From NCBI GenBank assembly GCA_025435555.1, contig JAIWWG010000079.1, positions 102,864-166,863 of the forward strand: a stretch of 64,000 bases of DNA, given 5' to 3'. The notes beneath the pieces are model-generated. The model saw only the letters and a list, made by a program, of their open reading frames with translations. It did not search any database and was not told where the DNA came from. Source of the DNA: Chytriomyces cf. hyalinus JEL632 (taxonomy: Eukaryota > Chytridiomycota > Chytridiomycetes > Chytridiales > Chytriomycetaceae). The position numbers and the translations under genes were made by a program. This document shows, in pieces, positions 1 through 10,450 of this stretch (its first letter is position 1; each line of letters begins with the position of its first letter).

Positions 1-500
1 CGAGTGCAGCAACTTGGAGCCAGCAGCGGCCTGTGAATGCAACGCTACCTCATGGGAGGCGCGCAACATTTTCTTCGATTGAGCACTTCGACGCTCCCGC
101 TGCTTCAAACACATCATAGCAGCAAAAACTGATTCGTATGATCAGACCACGCCAGTTTGCAGATACGCTGGAACCGACCTCATGTACCAGCACCACTTCA
201 AATAATACCAATAATAAATCAAGCGCTCCGGAACACGAGGCAGACAAACTCGGTCCAAGATATGCTCCGCCAAGATGGTCCAAGAGTTCCACGGGCTACT
301 CGGCTGTACCAGACCGACCCTCCGCCTCAAGACGGCTGAATCAGGCTTCCACTCTTTCTACTTCAACTGTCTTAAGTCACAACCAAACTGTGAAAGCTTC
401 GAGTCACATGAAGTTGTTGCGGATTTGAGTTTTAAGTGCTTGGCATTTTTTTTGTTGATTTCAAATGTTTTTTCTCGAAGTTTCTTTATTTCTTATTTCG
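1..500. other. No supported gene at left edge
   Basis: Only short overlapping frames in conflicting directions are present and none shows a recognisable domain. The stretch lies just upstream of the copia element and may include part of its long terminal repeat, but no matching second LTR could be identified to define the ends. Confidence 0.4.
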
Positions 501-538
501 GTATTTAAGCGAGAGGTCTTTGGGTGCACACGTTACCG

Positions 539-619
539 CATTTAACCAGTAACATGTGCAGGTATGATTCCCCTTCCTCTTGAATAAACCGACTGCATTT
601 AACCAGTAACGTGTGCAGA
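539..619 (+). repeat. Tandem motif in copia leader
   Basis: Two near-identical units, TTAACCAGTAACRTGTGCAG, begin near 542 and 598 and are separated by a GAATAAA-containing spacer. The inverted related element at about 6110-6180 has the same two-unit plan with a diverged unit. The repeat probably belongs to the LTR (R/U5) region of this element group. Its function is unknown. Confidence 0.6.
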
Positions 620-638
620 TAGTTACTACGTAAACTTA

Positions 639-656
639 CCAGATTAAGAGTCTGAC
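639..656 (+). other. Putative primer-binding site, tRNA-Lys(CUU) anticodon arm
   Basis: The + strand reads ccagattaagagtctgac. Its reverse complement has the form of the anticodon arm of eukaryotic tRNA-Lys(CUU), with loop CTCTTAAT and a stem CAGA/TCTG. The site lies about 50 bp before the gag start, where a primer-binding site is expected. Drosophila copia and yeast-type relatives are known to prime from internal regions of initiator tRNA-Met, so an internal tRNA primer fits the group. Using lysine tRNA here is an inference. The same 18 bases occur in the second, inverted element. Confidence 0.6.
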
Positions 657-708
657 TCTCGTGTGATTGATAGCTACGAGTCTACGATACGAATTGATCA
701 ACATCGAA

Positions 709-1700
709 ATGGCAAACAAAGACACAAACAGTTACCTCAAAAAGCTTCTGGATGAGCATGACACTACCATTGGTCTGAATTACTACAACCACTTAGCTAA
801 GTGGGACTACAAGCTTCGTTGCAAGGTCATGGATGATGAAGTGGATGGCGACAATATGATACTCATCCTCGATGGTACAATGGCCAGACCTGCTCCAGGT
901 TCCAATGCTGAGATTATCAAGTCCTGGGAGATAAAGGATCAAAAGGTCAGAAGGATTCTGCTTGGCAGAGTTGATGAAACACTGTACCATATCACTACCA
1001 GTGCTGGTGTTGCTACGGCTCACAAAATGTACAAGGCTATTCGTTATGCTCTCCTGTTGTTGTCGGTGGTGAAGACCTGGACAATCTGTTGGTCCAAATG
1101 AAGTCCACAAGCAAACAAGTGATGAGACAGGATGGACTTCCAAGCTGGAAGATTACCTATGCATCAAGCAAGATATCTACAATGCAGCAGCAAGAATGGC
1201 TGGTAGTCCAGAACTCGATGAGAAGGCCCAGATTCGTGATTTGGTCAAGGGTCTCGAAAACGGTAATGGCTGATGTTCAAGTCAACCTGGGATTCTGTAC
1301 CACCTGGAAAAACGTTAGCAAACTTCTTGGAAGAAGTACGACTGGTAAACACAGACGGGAAGCCAGACTTCGTATGCAAGGTTCAATCTACTCTGACTAG
1401 AAAGGGCGACAAGCATGAGCATGAGTCTGAGGAGAAAAGTCACAACAAGTCCAAGGGATTGAAAGGCAAATGGGATCGTGATTCAAGACAAACCAGTGAC
1501 AAGAGAAAGACTGGAAATGGTCCAAGAGCAAATCGAGCCGATGATGGTAGCACCAGAGACCTGTCAAATGTCTGTTGTCATCACTGTGGCAAGCTTGGCC
1601 ACATTTCGAAAACCTGCAAGTCAACGTGTGAGAGATCCAAGTGCTTTGCTGAACCATGCAAGAAAAAAACGCAAAACCTGATCACGGTAGTGCCATGGTA
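709..1700 (+). pseudogene. Copia gag, frameshifted, with CCHC zinc knuckle
   Basis: The frame opens at ATG 709 with MANKDTNSYLKKLLDEHD, a copia Gag N-terminus that aligns along its length with the inverted Gag at 5570-5980. Near 1050 the frame is lost: the continuation GEDLDNLLVQM, which matches EDLDNLLAQM of the second copy, sits in another frame. The distal part, in the frame open from 1273 to 1701, carries a CCHC knuckle, CCHHCGKLGHISKTC, near 1576-1620, the nucleic-acid-binding motif of the nucleocapsid. At least two frame changes separate these pieces, so the gene is dead as read. Confidence 0.8.
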
Positions 1701-3119
1701 GCAATGGATACAGCTCATTGGGGACGCACCCTGATGTCACGTACCTATGCTGAAGTGGTAGCTCAGCCAAACGAAGTGTTTATGGCACCACTTGATAATG
1801 GTTCGACTACAACTGGGTTTCCTTCAAAAGATTGGTTTGTCGAGGAGTCTTTGGTTGATGCTGAAGGCGTTGGAATTGAAGCTATTGACGGTAGAATCGT
1901 TAAACGTGAGAAGAAAGGGTTGGGGGTGTTCAGATTAGGTGACCCTCAGACTGGCAAGTTCATCCTGCTCTCCATGGCAGACTCGTACCTCCAGCCAAAC
2001 TACACAGATCCTGTGATTGCTCAAAGAAAGCTTGGCAAGCTGCCAAACATTAGTATCTTGATGAAAGACAAGGAAGAAGACCCTCACCAGCCATATTCGA
2101 TCAAGTACAAAGGACAAGAATTTACGCGTTTGTATCCAGCCAAGGATGAGCTCCACTACTGCAGTATTATGAAAGCATCACCTGAAGAGAAGCAACAAGC
2201 ATTGGAAGCATGGAACAGCCACCGAGCACTGTATGCAGCACAGACCAGTAAACCAATGTTGACAAAGCAACTGATTCACGACCGGTACGGACATCCAAAG
2301 GGCAAGTCGCTGGAACACCTGATATTTCGATTGGAGTCAGGAGGAGCTACTATTACCGAGAAAGACAAGGAATTGACCTGTACAGCATGTGACCTTGTGA
2401 AAGCAATCCCAAGTCCAGCCAGAAGACATGATAAGAGCCAAGGTACTGACGCACTACCAGGGGAGAAGTGGAGCCATGACCTTTCTGGGATGACGGCCGA
2501 GCCAGCTATTGGTTTCAGTGGTGGCAGATACTGTTCTATTGCTGCTGATTATGCCAGTGGAAAGGGAGACATTATGATTATCAAGACCAAGCCACAAGCA
2601 AGAGTTCACATGGATTTACTACAGAAACGTGTTGATCGTTACTACAGAGGTCCCAGATTCAAGGAATGGCACACTGATAACGCCAAGGAAACAACAGGGC
2701 GAGCACAGACAGCTGTGAATGAATCGCTAGGAATTATTGGCAGCAAGTCGCCAGCGTACTACCATCAAGGAAACCCTGATGCTGAGAATAGGATGAAGAT
2801 CAACGTGCGTGGAGCCTTGTCACTCATGGTAAAAGGAAGGGTTCCAAAGAAGTTTTGGGGATGGGCTGCAGTAGCACAAGAGTACCTGTACCAGTTCACA
2901 CCACCAGTAGTTGATCGTATGAGCTTCAAAGGAGTTGTACCCAAGTCACCCTGTGAGTTGTTCTACAAGCAAGAGCTACCCAAGTTAGATTTTCTACAGA
3001 CACTGTTCTGTGACATCATCTTCTACATACCCCCAGAATGGCGCAAATTGTTTGATCCGCATGGTGCAAGAGGCATGTTTGTTGGTTATGATGTAGTTCA
3101 AGAGGCATATGTGATCTAA
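1656..3119 (+). pseudogene. Copia pol: protease remnant, pre-integrase and integrase
   Basis: A 487-codon open stretch. Near residues 47-55 is DNGSTTTGF, resembling the copia protease active site DSGAT but with N in place of S. Around residues 208-255 is a GAG-pre-integrase zinc-binding module (H..RYGHP, then C.AC). The integrase core follows: HDLSG (first Asp), WHTDNAKE (second Asp) and NPDAENRM (Glu), in correct spacing. The segment ends at a TAA inside the post-integrase region, and text downstream (FFSTRHV-like in another frame) shows the frame once continued. The catalytic triad looks intact, but without joined protease and reverse transcriptase the copy is non-autonomous. Confidence 0.85.
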
Positions 3120-3364
3120 ACCGAGTGTGGCAAGTTCTTCAGCACCAGACATGTCCAATCCCCCCTGATCAAGAAATTTGAATCTGGCATGAGGAGTTGG
3201 AAAAGGCTTTCAATGTGCTAGAAGAGCCAGTGGAGTATGTGAACAAGTTAGAGGCAGAAACCTATGAGGTTGAACCTGAGGATTCTGAGGAGGAGAGTTT
3301 ATTGGATTCCAACACTCAAGAAATCGAAGTGGATGATGATTTGGATATCTAAGCATTAGTAGAA

Positions 3365-3595
3365 GTGCTGGAAATGCATGAACGAACCGATAGTGACCCT
3401 CAAAGACCCAAGAGAGTCAAAAACCAGCAGACAAGAGTAGGCAATGAGATACCGCCAAGACAGCAGTCAGCAGTGCCAAAATTAGGACCAGCAGCACCTC
3501 AAGAAGAAACACCAGCAAGTGAAGCATCTCAGGAGGAGGAATTTTTTGACCCAGAAGAAGAAGAAGCTGCAGCACCACCTGGAATGGAGTTCTGA
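3365..3595 (+). pseudogene. Acidic inter-domain piece of copia polyprotein
   Basis: A 76-codon frame rich in Glu, Pro and Gln, ending in a run of acidic residues. Copia polyproteins commonly have such a low-complexity acidic and basic linker between integrase and reverse transcriptase, and the local PKRVKNQQTR resembles the usual R.S.R segment before reverse transcriptase. It is separated from the integrase frame by stops. Assignment rests on position and composition. Confidence 0.45.
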
Positions 3596-3599
3596 GTTG

Positions 3600-4660
3600 T
3601 TAGGCGTGGAAGAGCTGTGAAGTAACGACTGTTATTCACAGGGTTTATTTATCTGTCGGAGCAGGGTTGTTGGTTTTATTTATTTCTTTTTAGTTTTCAT
3701 TATTGGACGTTGTTATTTTCTTTTGCTGGCAAGAGATCGCCTGGTGACAATCCAATAAACTTAGAAGTACGCTGAATTCAACTGTCTAGGGAGGGTGGCT
3801 CTGAACTGGACACGACACAAATCGGATCCTGTCGAAGTACAAATCTGCGATGCGCTCCTTGGGGAGGAAGCAAGCGCGTCGTAGTCTCGGGGGTAGGCGG
3901 GGTGCCACTTCACGGGCTTCACAGTCACACATGAAAGCGTCCTGAACAGTTCCCCTTGGCGTGAGGGGCGGCGTTAATTGTCAGCATCCAAAGGTGGGAG
4001 GCCATTTGTCACCACTGGAGGTCATGTGAGTTCTTTATTCGCGGTATAGAGATCTTGGAGGTGTTGTGCTGCTTTTCCTGTTTGTCATGAACAGAAGCTA
4101 GGACAAGGGTACTATGACGCTATTAGCGGACGAATACTTATCGGTGGAACGGTACCAGGAAGAATAGTACTGACTATTGGGGGAAACCGATTCACAGTCA
4201 TGCCCGAGTTGAAGACACGAGGTGCTATAGTTGATATCCTACAATGCGAAGCCATTGGGAGTCCACGGTCAATCGTCGAGGCAACGGAAGACAGTATTCA
4301 ACCAAACCGCGCTGTGCTGGGAATTGACCAGTTCTCAAAAGGCGGTGCACAACAAAGCATAGAGCACATTGTCGTAAAATCATAGTGGCGAGTGATGGCT
4401 TTTATTCACGTTGTTTGATTCACCTGTTGTTTGTTCTGTTTGTTTTGTCAAAATCATAGACAACCATCTCTTTGACTCAATCTCCCCGACAAATACCACC
4501 CATTCCTCAGATGTTCCTCAGGGACCTTGGACCACCCTGAGTGCTCAGACGTTTCTCCCGTCCAAACCAGACTCCCTTCGAATCTAAGCGCTAGGCTCGA
4601 AGACGGATTCCTGACAGAGCTGATACAATTGAGCTGGTACCTCAAACAAAAACGCTAGAG
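3600..4660. other. Non-coding stretch between copia halves
   Basis: About 1 kb interrupts the copia coding order between the integrase and reverse transcriptase pieces. It is partly AT-rich (3630-3770), then GC-richer. A 61-codon frame at 4200-4385 resembles nothing I know. Positions 4318-4396 are similar to 9667-9740. It may be an insertion that split the element, or a junction between two different copia copies. I see no transposase or terminal inverted repeats. Confidence 0.4.
4318..4396 (+). repeat. Dispersed repeat copy 1
   Basis: Blocks shared in the same order with 9667-9740 include gggaatt, ccagttct, aaaggc, tagagcaca, gtaaaatca and agtggc.agtga. The two copies lie about 5.3 kb apart within the decayed region. 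The unit is too short to classify. It is probably a relic of a mobile element common to both sites. Confidence 0.5.
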
Positions 4661-5565
4661 CAAAAGTATGCTGAGCTAGGAATTGGACCAAGAACAACCA
4701 GAAGTTCACGAATCAACCAGTCAAGCCTACGAGATCAAGCAAGAGGATTAGTAGCACCTCAAGTATCAACAAGCAAGAAACCAAGTTGTGACCCACATGG
4801 AACAATTGAAGCAATGTCTGGAAAGTTTGGTGATTGGCAGGAAGCAGCTAACTACGAGTACTACCCACTTGAGGATGCTGGACAGATCGAGTTAGTTCAG
4901 AGACCAGCAGGCGTGAAAGTGATTTCTACCAAGAAGGTATATGAGACCAAGTCCAATGGTACCAAGAAGGCCAGACTGTGCATCTGTGGAGACTTGATGA
5001 CAGAATTCGGAGCAACATCAGCAGCTGTGGTGAACAAGACAACGTTATTCATTTTCCTGACTGAGGCAGCAATCAACAATGACAATTTGTTGGGTTTCAA
5101 CGTGTCCAAAGCATTTCCTGAAGCAAGACGAGAGCCTGGAAAAGAAGTGTATTTACAAGTACCTGCTGACTACGTGAACAGAAAAGCAATCAGAGTTGCC
5201 TCAGATATGTGTTTCAAGTGCCCAGTCTATCTCTATGGTTCACCAGATGCTATGTTTCAATGGTGCAAGGAGTTAACAACTTTCCTGGAGATGCAGTGCA
5301 GCTACTCAAGATCAGAGAAGGATCCAATGCAGTTTGTCAAAACTATTAACAGACGGTGCCATCAGATTGCAATTCATGTCGATGACGGCTTAGTTTGAGG
5401 TTCAAAAGCTGCTATGGATGATTTGAAGGAAAAGCTTGGGAGGAGGAGCCAATGAAGTTTATTGGCAACATCTGGAGGGATCAGAAGAAACGGCAATTAG
5501 CAATCAGTCAGTATGACTACATCATGGACATGATTGACAGATTTGGACCAGTACCTACAAATCGA
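4661..5565 (+). pseudogene. Copia reverse transcriptase, broken
   Basis: The frame from 4814 starts MSGKFGDWQEAANYEY and continues with a copia-type reverse transcriptase (RVT_2): VISTKKVYETKSNG, VYLQVPADY, LYGSPDAMFQW and the YxDD-like box HVDDGLV. The first catalytic aspartate, normally in D-V-x-x-A-F, is Asn here (FNVSKAF, around 5097-5117). The frame stops with TGA at 5396-5398, and RT-like text resumes at 5452 (KFIGNIWRDQ). It ends near 5570 against an inverted gag of another element. The D-to-N change and the stop both argue that the enzyme is dead. Confidence 0.8.
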
Positions 5566-5569
5566 CAAT

Positions 5570-6200
5570 TCAACGTTGTTTATGGGCCTTCATTTGTGCC
5601 AACAGGTTATCCAAGTCTTCCCTGCCAACCACAGCTAGGATTGCGTGACAAATGGCTCTGTAAATCTCGAACAATGTTCCAGTCCCAGGTCCAGTAACCA
5701 TGTGGTAGAGCCTTCTGTCTAGTAGGATTTTTCGGACTTTTCTGTCCATCTTAACCCAAGTCTTGATCTCAGCCTCTGTACCATCAGTAGGCTTTATCAA
5801 GGTTCCCTCAAGGATTTCCAGCATCTCATTGCTGTCGTCTTCGTTGGTGCTGACCTTGACTCTCCACTTTAAGTCCCAGTCAGCCAAGTGACCATAGTTG
5901 GAGAGACCAATAGGTACGTCACACTCTTCCTGAAGCTTTCTCAATTCCCTGATGTAATCATTAGTTTCCTTGTTAGACATTCTTCTTTCGTTCTTTGTTG
6001 TTTTGCTTGTAGCTAATTGTATCGTTCTTCAAGCGTCAGACTCTTAATCTGGTAAATTATCGATCCTTTGATTTCAAAATCTTGGCTATCATTTACTGCA
6101 CGGGTTTAGGTTAACAGCCTTTTTTACTTATTCAATAAACTACACATACCTGCACGGGCCTAGGTAACCAGCCTTTTACCTGTGTAGTACCTCCACTACC
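5570..6200 (-). mobile_element. Inverted 5' fragment of a second copia family
   Basis: On the minus strand a Gag N-terminus starts at ATG 5980 (MSNKETNDYIRELRKLQEEC) and runs to 5570. It aligns with the Gag at 709 (WD.K.R.KV, ILLDRRLYH, EDLDNLLAQM) but is clearly diverged, so it is a related family and not a recent copy. Upstream (6035-6055 on +) is the same tRNA-Lys-like primer site, then the two-unit leader motif. The Gag frame simply ends at the junction with the + strand reverse transcriptase near 5565, making a head-to-tail mosaic. Confidence 0.75.
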
Positions 6201-8097
6201 CCTTCTTATACCAATGGTGGACTGTGATAACAAATAAAGAAAAATAGAACATGAAACATGGTAACTGAAATTTTCCCTGATGAGTGACAATTTCTTCCCT
6301 ATGAAGAAATCTTCATCTGTTTCATGTGTAATCCACCCGCGTGGTCATGGCACTGATTCACAGCAATGCCAATGGTTGTTGAACAAACTTTTGGGATGTT
6401 AAAGCAACGATGTAACCCTAACCCTACATTTATACCCTTTTCACATAAAACAGTTTGTCACAACTTTAAGGGACATATCTGTGAAATCACCTCAAATTGG
6501 GTGGCAGGGCCTATTAGTCGTGGAGATTGTTCCCTAGAGTGCCTTTTTGCCTTGGCGCTGCTCTGTCGGTGATTAAATCAAAAACTATCCAACCAATGTA
6601 CAAAGTGACTCTGAGTGATGCCCAACACCTGCCAGCATGACTGCTGCACCTGGCAGCAGTAGCCCTGATGTCTGGCTATCGAATGCTGACTGGTAGTGCT
6701 GCCTACCATGTCTGCATGTTGCAACGTTCTTGTTTTACTTTGTGTACTGTATTCAGATCCCTGATCACCTCTGTTCCGGAGGGTCTGGTGATCCCTACTT
6801 CTCAAATAGCACCCATCCAGGCTCAAACCTTTGTTTCAACTACATAAGCTATGTACTGTATGTGTTTTCAGCCAAGGTGTTTAGATGTGTGTGCAGTATG
6901 ACTGGTTTTCTATAGAGGATAGATCCAACACCCTTGATGGTGTGGTGAAGACCTCAAGTGGTGTGTGTTAACAGAGTTCAACAGCCTGGCGGTGTTGCTA
7001 GAGGCTCGGGTAAGTGCTAGTGGTCAAAACAATGAAAGTTGGTGATGGGTATTTGTTTGGTTTTGAACTTGGGCTTTTATGATATTTATTATCTTCAGGC
7101 GAATCACAACACATCAAAACAGCTCTCCTTATATACATTTTTGGCTCCCATAAAATCTCATTGGGCTTTCTTCAGCTTCACTTTTGAGCCACCCTTTTTT
7201 CCATTTCATTTATCATTTCATTTCTACAAATGAGATTTGATGTGAAATCATCCATTTTTCATTTGCAGTTTGAAATTGCTGAAAAAATGAGTCAATGCTG
7301 ACAATTCAGTTTTTCAAGCTGATAAGTCATTCATTACTGGCTGACAGTTAAGGCTTGTCAATTATAATTAATATCCCCACACTGGGTTATTGATTAATTG
7401 CTTGACTGGCTTGACAGATTAGTCATACAAAAGTGGTAATAGAATACTTTTCCAAGTTGATTTCTATTTCTTCTTCTTCTGCTTATTTCTCTATAAAGAT
7501 CAGAAGATAGCTACATGAAGTTGGCAGCAGTGTGGGTTGAACCAGTGACCTGTGGGTCTTTGGTCTTGAACCTTAACAATTACGTCAGAATCATATAAAT
7601 TCTAAACAATCACTTTCAACCATGGTTATGCTTGATCAGAGCAAGAATAGTTGAAATCATGTAGTAGAATAAGCTATCATCATCTACAAGTCTACACCCT
7701 TTATAGAATACGAGTATTCGTGTATTCATTCCTTGTTACAGTATCTACTAGACATTTACCCTACTCAATGTCATAATTCATGCCCATATGTATTGAGGTT
7801 GGTGGAATGGTGAGGTGCATGACTCTTCTTTATCTGCAGTAGAGAATAAGAGATGAATCAGGGAGAATTAACCTTTATTGAAGTAAACAGTGCTCCATCA
7901 CTTGAGACTGATATTTAACAGTATTGAACCGTGGTTCAATTGTGCCAACCATTATGTCTTAACCACTGCGCTAAACAAGCAATGGAGTTGTTTGGGAATA
8001 ACTTCACTAGGCTTGTGCAATCAGCACGTGTGGGTTCTGCTTTTGTTGCACTTACTGTAGAAGTGATGTCTACTGCTCTTCATGTACATAAAGTTCA
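6201..8097. other. AT-rich decayed region without a supported gene
   Basis: The stretch is AT-rich and contains only short frames. One scrap at about 6357-6410 (+) reads MVVEQTFGMLKQR, resembling the VVExAFGxLKxRW segment of PIF/Harbinger (DDE_4) transposases, but it is followed by unrelated residues and a stop. No terminal inverted repeats or target-site duplications were recognised. The region probably consists of eroded transposon sequence. Confidence 0.4.
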
Positions 8098-9532
8098 CTA
8101 TCTTTTTATTGTATAGAGTACATAATGAGAACTAGTGGTCCACCTTGACCATGGTCCGCACAAATGCTGCTGCTGCTGGTGCTGCTGCTGCTGCATTTGC
8201 TGCATTTGCTGCTGTTGTTGCTGTTGTTGTTGCTGCATTTGCTGCTGCATTGAAAAGGCCATGTATGCAGAAACTGATGACTCAATCCCAGATGCCTCAT
8301 TTCCTTGCAAGGAATTACGTAGATTGTGCCTCTGCTCCTCTTCATGCAACTTCTTTTGCTGGTACTGTGACAGTTCCTTAGCTGGCAGCTTTTCACGCTT
8401 TTTACTTGATCCACTGAGTTTAGACGAAAGGGACTGTGGCATACTGGAACAAGATATACTGGTAGAAGCGCTGGGAGAATTGACTTGGGCTTTATTGGAT
8501 GTTGCAGAAACAGAATCAATATTGGATACGCTCAATACGCGGGGGATTGCCACAGCCTTGCCTGTTGTTTCTGCAGTGAGGGGAGGCAATATGCTGGAAG
8601 TAGTAACTTATTCTACCTTGTCAGTTGCATGTTGTTTGCTATACTATAATGTACTTACCATTTGGTTCAGGCTCATCAAATCATCAAGGAACTGACTATT
8701 GTTGGAGCGTTCTAGATCCTGATCCAGGTCTGAATCCAACGAGTCACTGTCATCCTGGGGTACTTCTGGACCTGCCTCAGATGTTTCATCTGAGTCCTCC
8801 TTGCCACTGTTTACTCCAGACTCCCCAATGTCTTTGACGTTGATTCCTTGGTGGGTCTGATACAACTGAGCAATTGCAGTGTACAATTTCTCAGGCAACT
8901 GGTGCCAATCAAGTGTGTCGCCCAATCCCCCGCCTCCAGTCTGTTGGCACAAATGGTGAATTTTCTAATAAAGCTGTTGTTAGACACATGCAAGACTGAT
9001 AACACTTTGTCATTACCTTGTAAAGGTCCATCAGTGACTCAATTTGTCGCAAGCATTGATCGGCATCCCATGATTCCAGATTGTGTCTTGCTTGGTTGAC
9101 TTGATTGCAGAAGAATTCTTTTCGAAATGCCAATTGAGGAGCAAATCTGACAGCCTTATTGTTTGTGTCCTCATACAGCTCCGAGCAATCCTTGTAGGCT
9201 GCAATCAGATCAAACTTATCATCATCAGTCCTGTCAACTGCTGTCAACCATTGTCAACCATTGTTGTCAGCTATAATCAAATACTCTAGATACCATCTGA
9301 TGCGCTTCTTCAATGCTTGCTCCCATTCCTTGTCAGCAGCCTTCTGCAGTTTTGCTGCTTTCTTCTTCTCCTTATTCTCCATCTCCTCCTGCTGCTTCTG
9401 GACTTTGAGTGCCAGATGCACTTTCTCATCCACAAGCTTTTTTGCAGCTTGATTGATCTTCTCCAGTCTTGCCTTCAGCGTTGAGTTTGGGGACCTGGTA
9501 TTCACTGGTGGTTTTGGTTGTTTTCCACCCAT
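8098..9532 (-). pseudogene. PolyQ coiled-coil protein locus, frames broken
   Basis: Read on minus from ATG 9532 (MGGKQPKPPV), the first part is a Lys/Glu-rich coiled coil ending KRIRWYLEYLIIADNNG. The frame then meets TGA (9251-9253) but continues in the same frame as QWLTAVDRTDDDKFDL. A good intron (donor 9016, acceptor 8965) joins LMDLYK to KIHHLCQQ. A second intron (8658-8594) has good splice sites but would shift the frame into the last part, which is Ser-rich and then Gln-rich and ends at 8098. The TGA sits in a 10-bp tandem duplication (caatggttga). I do not recognise the family; a transposon accessory protein is possible. With a stop and a frame clash, decay is more likely than a working gene. 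Confidence 0.5.
8158..8252 (-). repeat. CAG-type trinucleotide repeat encoding polyglutamine
   Basis: An interrupted run of tgc/tgt triplets on + reads as CAG/CAA on minus and gives alternating Gln, Met and His in the C-terminal part of the locus at 8098-9532. Such tracts change length readily. Confidence 0.85.
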
Positions 9533-9666
9533 TTTTTTGTTTTGAAAACACAAAAAACAGAAGAAAATAGCAACTCAAAGGACCTATTGAGTACAAAAAA
9601 TGGCAGAATTTTCACGATTTATTTCAACAAAAACCTTGTTGCATTTTTGTTTATAAAGCCACCCTT

Positions 9667-9740
9667 AATGGGAATTATCCAGTTCTTGAAAGGCAGTGCA
9701 TTGTGAAGTATAGAGCACAACACAGTAAAATCACAGTGGC
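9667..9740 (+). repeat. Dispersed repeat copy 2
   Basis: Partner of 4318-4396 with the same ordered blocks (gggaatt, ccagttct, aaaggc, tagagcaca, gtaaaatca, agtggcaagtga). It lies just upstream of the polyQ locus. Confidence 0.5.
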
Positions 9741-10034
9741 AAGTGACAGTGTTGAGTGTAGAATAAACAATGCATCTGCTTGTCTTATTGCTCTGAACTT
9801 GTATCAGAAAAGGGTTCACTTATGCAAGGGACTCCTAGACAGGTATGAGGACAAGTCTGGAGTAGTAGATGTAGACATAGACAACAATTGATTGACACTG
9901 TAGATCCCAGCCAATTGACTAACACAAAGCAATATCTCTCTATATCCTAAGTGTGTTTCAATTGCTGACAATGCTGTTGGTGTTCTCTTGAATCTTGGCT
10001 GAAACTGATCAAAATTGCACGCTTGTACAACAAA

Positions 10035-10450
10035 ATGTCGCTTGCTTTTGATGTCTTGGGCACTGCATTGGACAGGTTTGGCAGTGCTGCTATGAATGGG
10101 AAAAGCAGTGGTGGTGGGGAACAGGCGGCGAGTTCGGCTATAGGGACTGCCTCAGCTGCAGCTGCATGTTACCATGCTGTATTTTCCGCTGGGTCAGAGG
10201 ACACGCATCTGAGGTATGTACAATGTCCTTTGTTTTTAAGACTGGCTTCGTTTCTGAACGCATTTGATTATTGTATGGGCAGGTAAATCATGCTGATGCA
10301 TATGAGGCTGCTGAATTTCTTGTCTGGCACGCGATTGCCATGCACCAGTTGGCAGGGGTGCACCTGTATCTGAATATCTTGGAAGAAATGGAAGACGGAA
10401 AGGCACTTGCCCAGGAATATCGTGCTGTGATGCATTCGAAATCGAAATGA
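10035..10450 (+). CDS. Small hypothetical protein, possibly two exons
   Basis: The first exon starts at ATG 10035 (MSLAFDVLGTALDRFGSAA) and is rich in Ala, Gly and Ser. It runs to a good donor, gag|gtatgt, near 10212. The second exon, from about 10283, reads VNHADAYEAAEFLVWHAIAM and stops at 10450; it is a helical segment. Joined at the best donor and acceptor, the frames do not match; a weaker donor (gct|gtattt near 10176) would keep frame. No family is recognised. It may be a real small gene with an unusual donor, or a decayed one. The 373 bp that follow up to LOS1 show no gene. Confidence 0.35.

Larger units (their letters stand above)
520..3600 (+). mobile_element. Degenerate Ty1/copia retrotransposon, 5' part
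   Basis: This segment holds the front half of a copia-type LTR retrotransposon in the usual order: leader with primer-binding site, gag, CCHC zinc knuckle, aspartic-protease-like motif, GAG-pre-integrase domain and integrase. The coding frame is broken several times, so the copy cannot make a full polyprotein. The reverse transcriptase that should follow is about 1 kb further on, separated by unrelated sequence. LTR ends are not clear. A distinct, related element lies inverted a short way downstream. The order of domains is directly visible; assignment to copia rests on integrase preceding reverse transcriptase. Confidence 0.85.

Noticed and set aside
6035-6055. Possible tRNA-Lys gene
   Set aside because: Only the anticodon-arm segment matches; there is no acceptor stem, D-arm or T-arm around it, and the same segment lies before gag in two elements, so it reads as a primer-binding site.
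6410-6424. Telomere-like ccctaaccct
   Set aside because: Less than two clear units, isolated within AT-rich sequence; not a telomere or interstitial array.
8135-8695. Long + strand frame rich in Cys
   Set aside because: It is the antisense of the CAG/polyQ tract and of minus-strand coding pieces; composition follows from the repeat.
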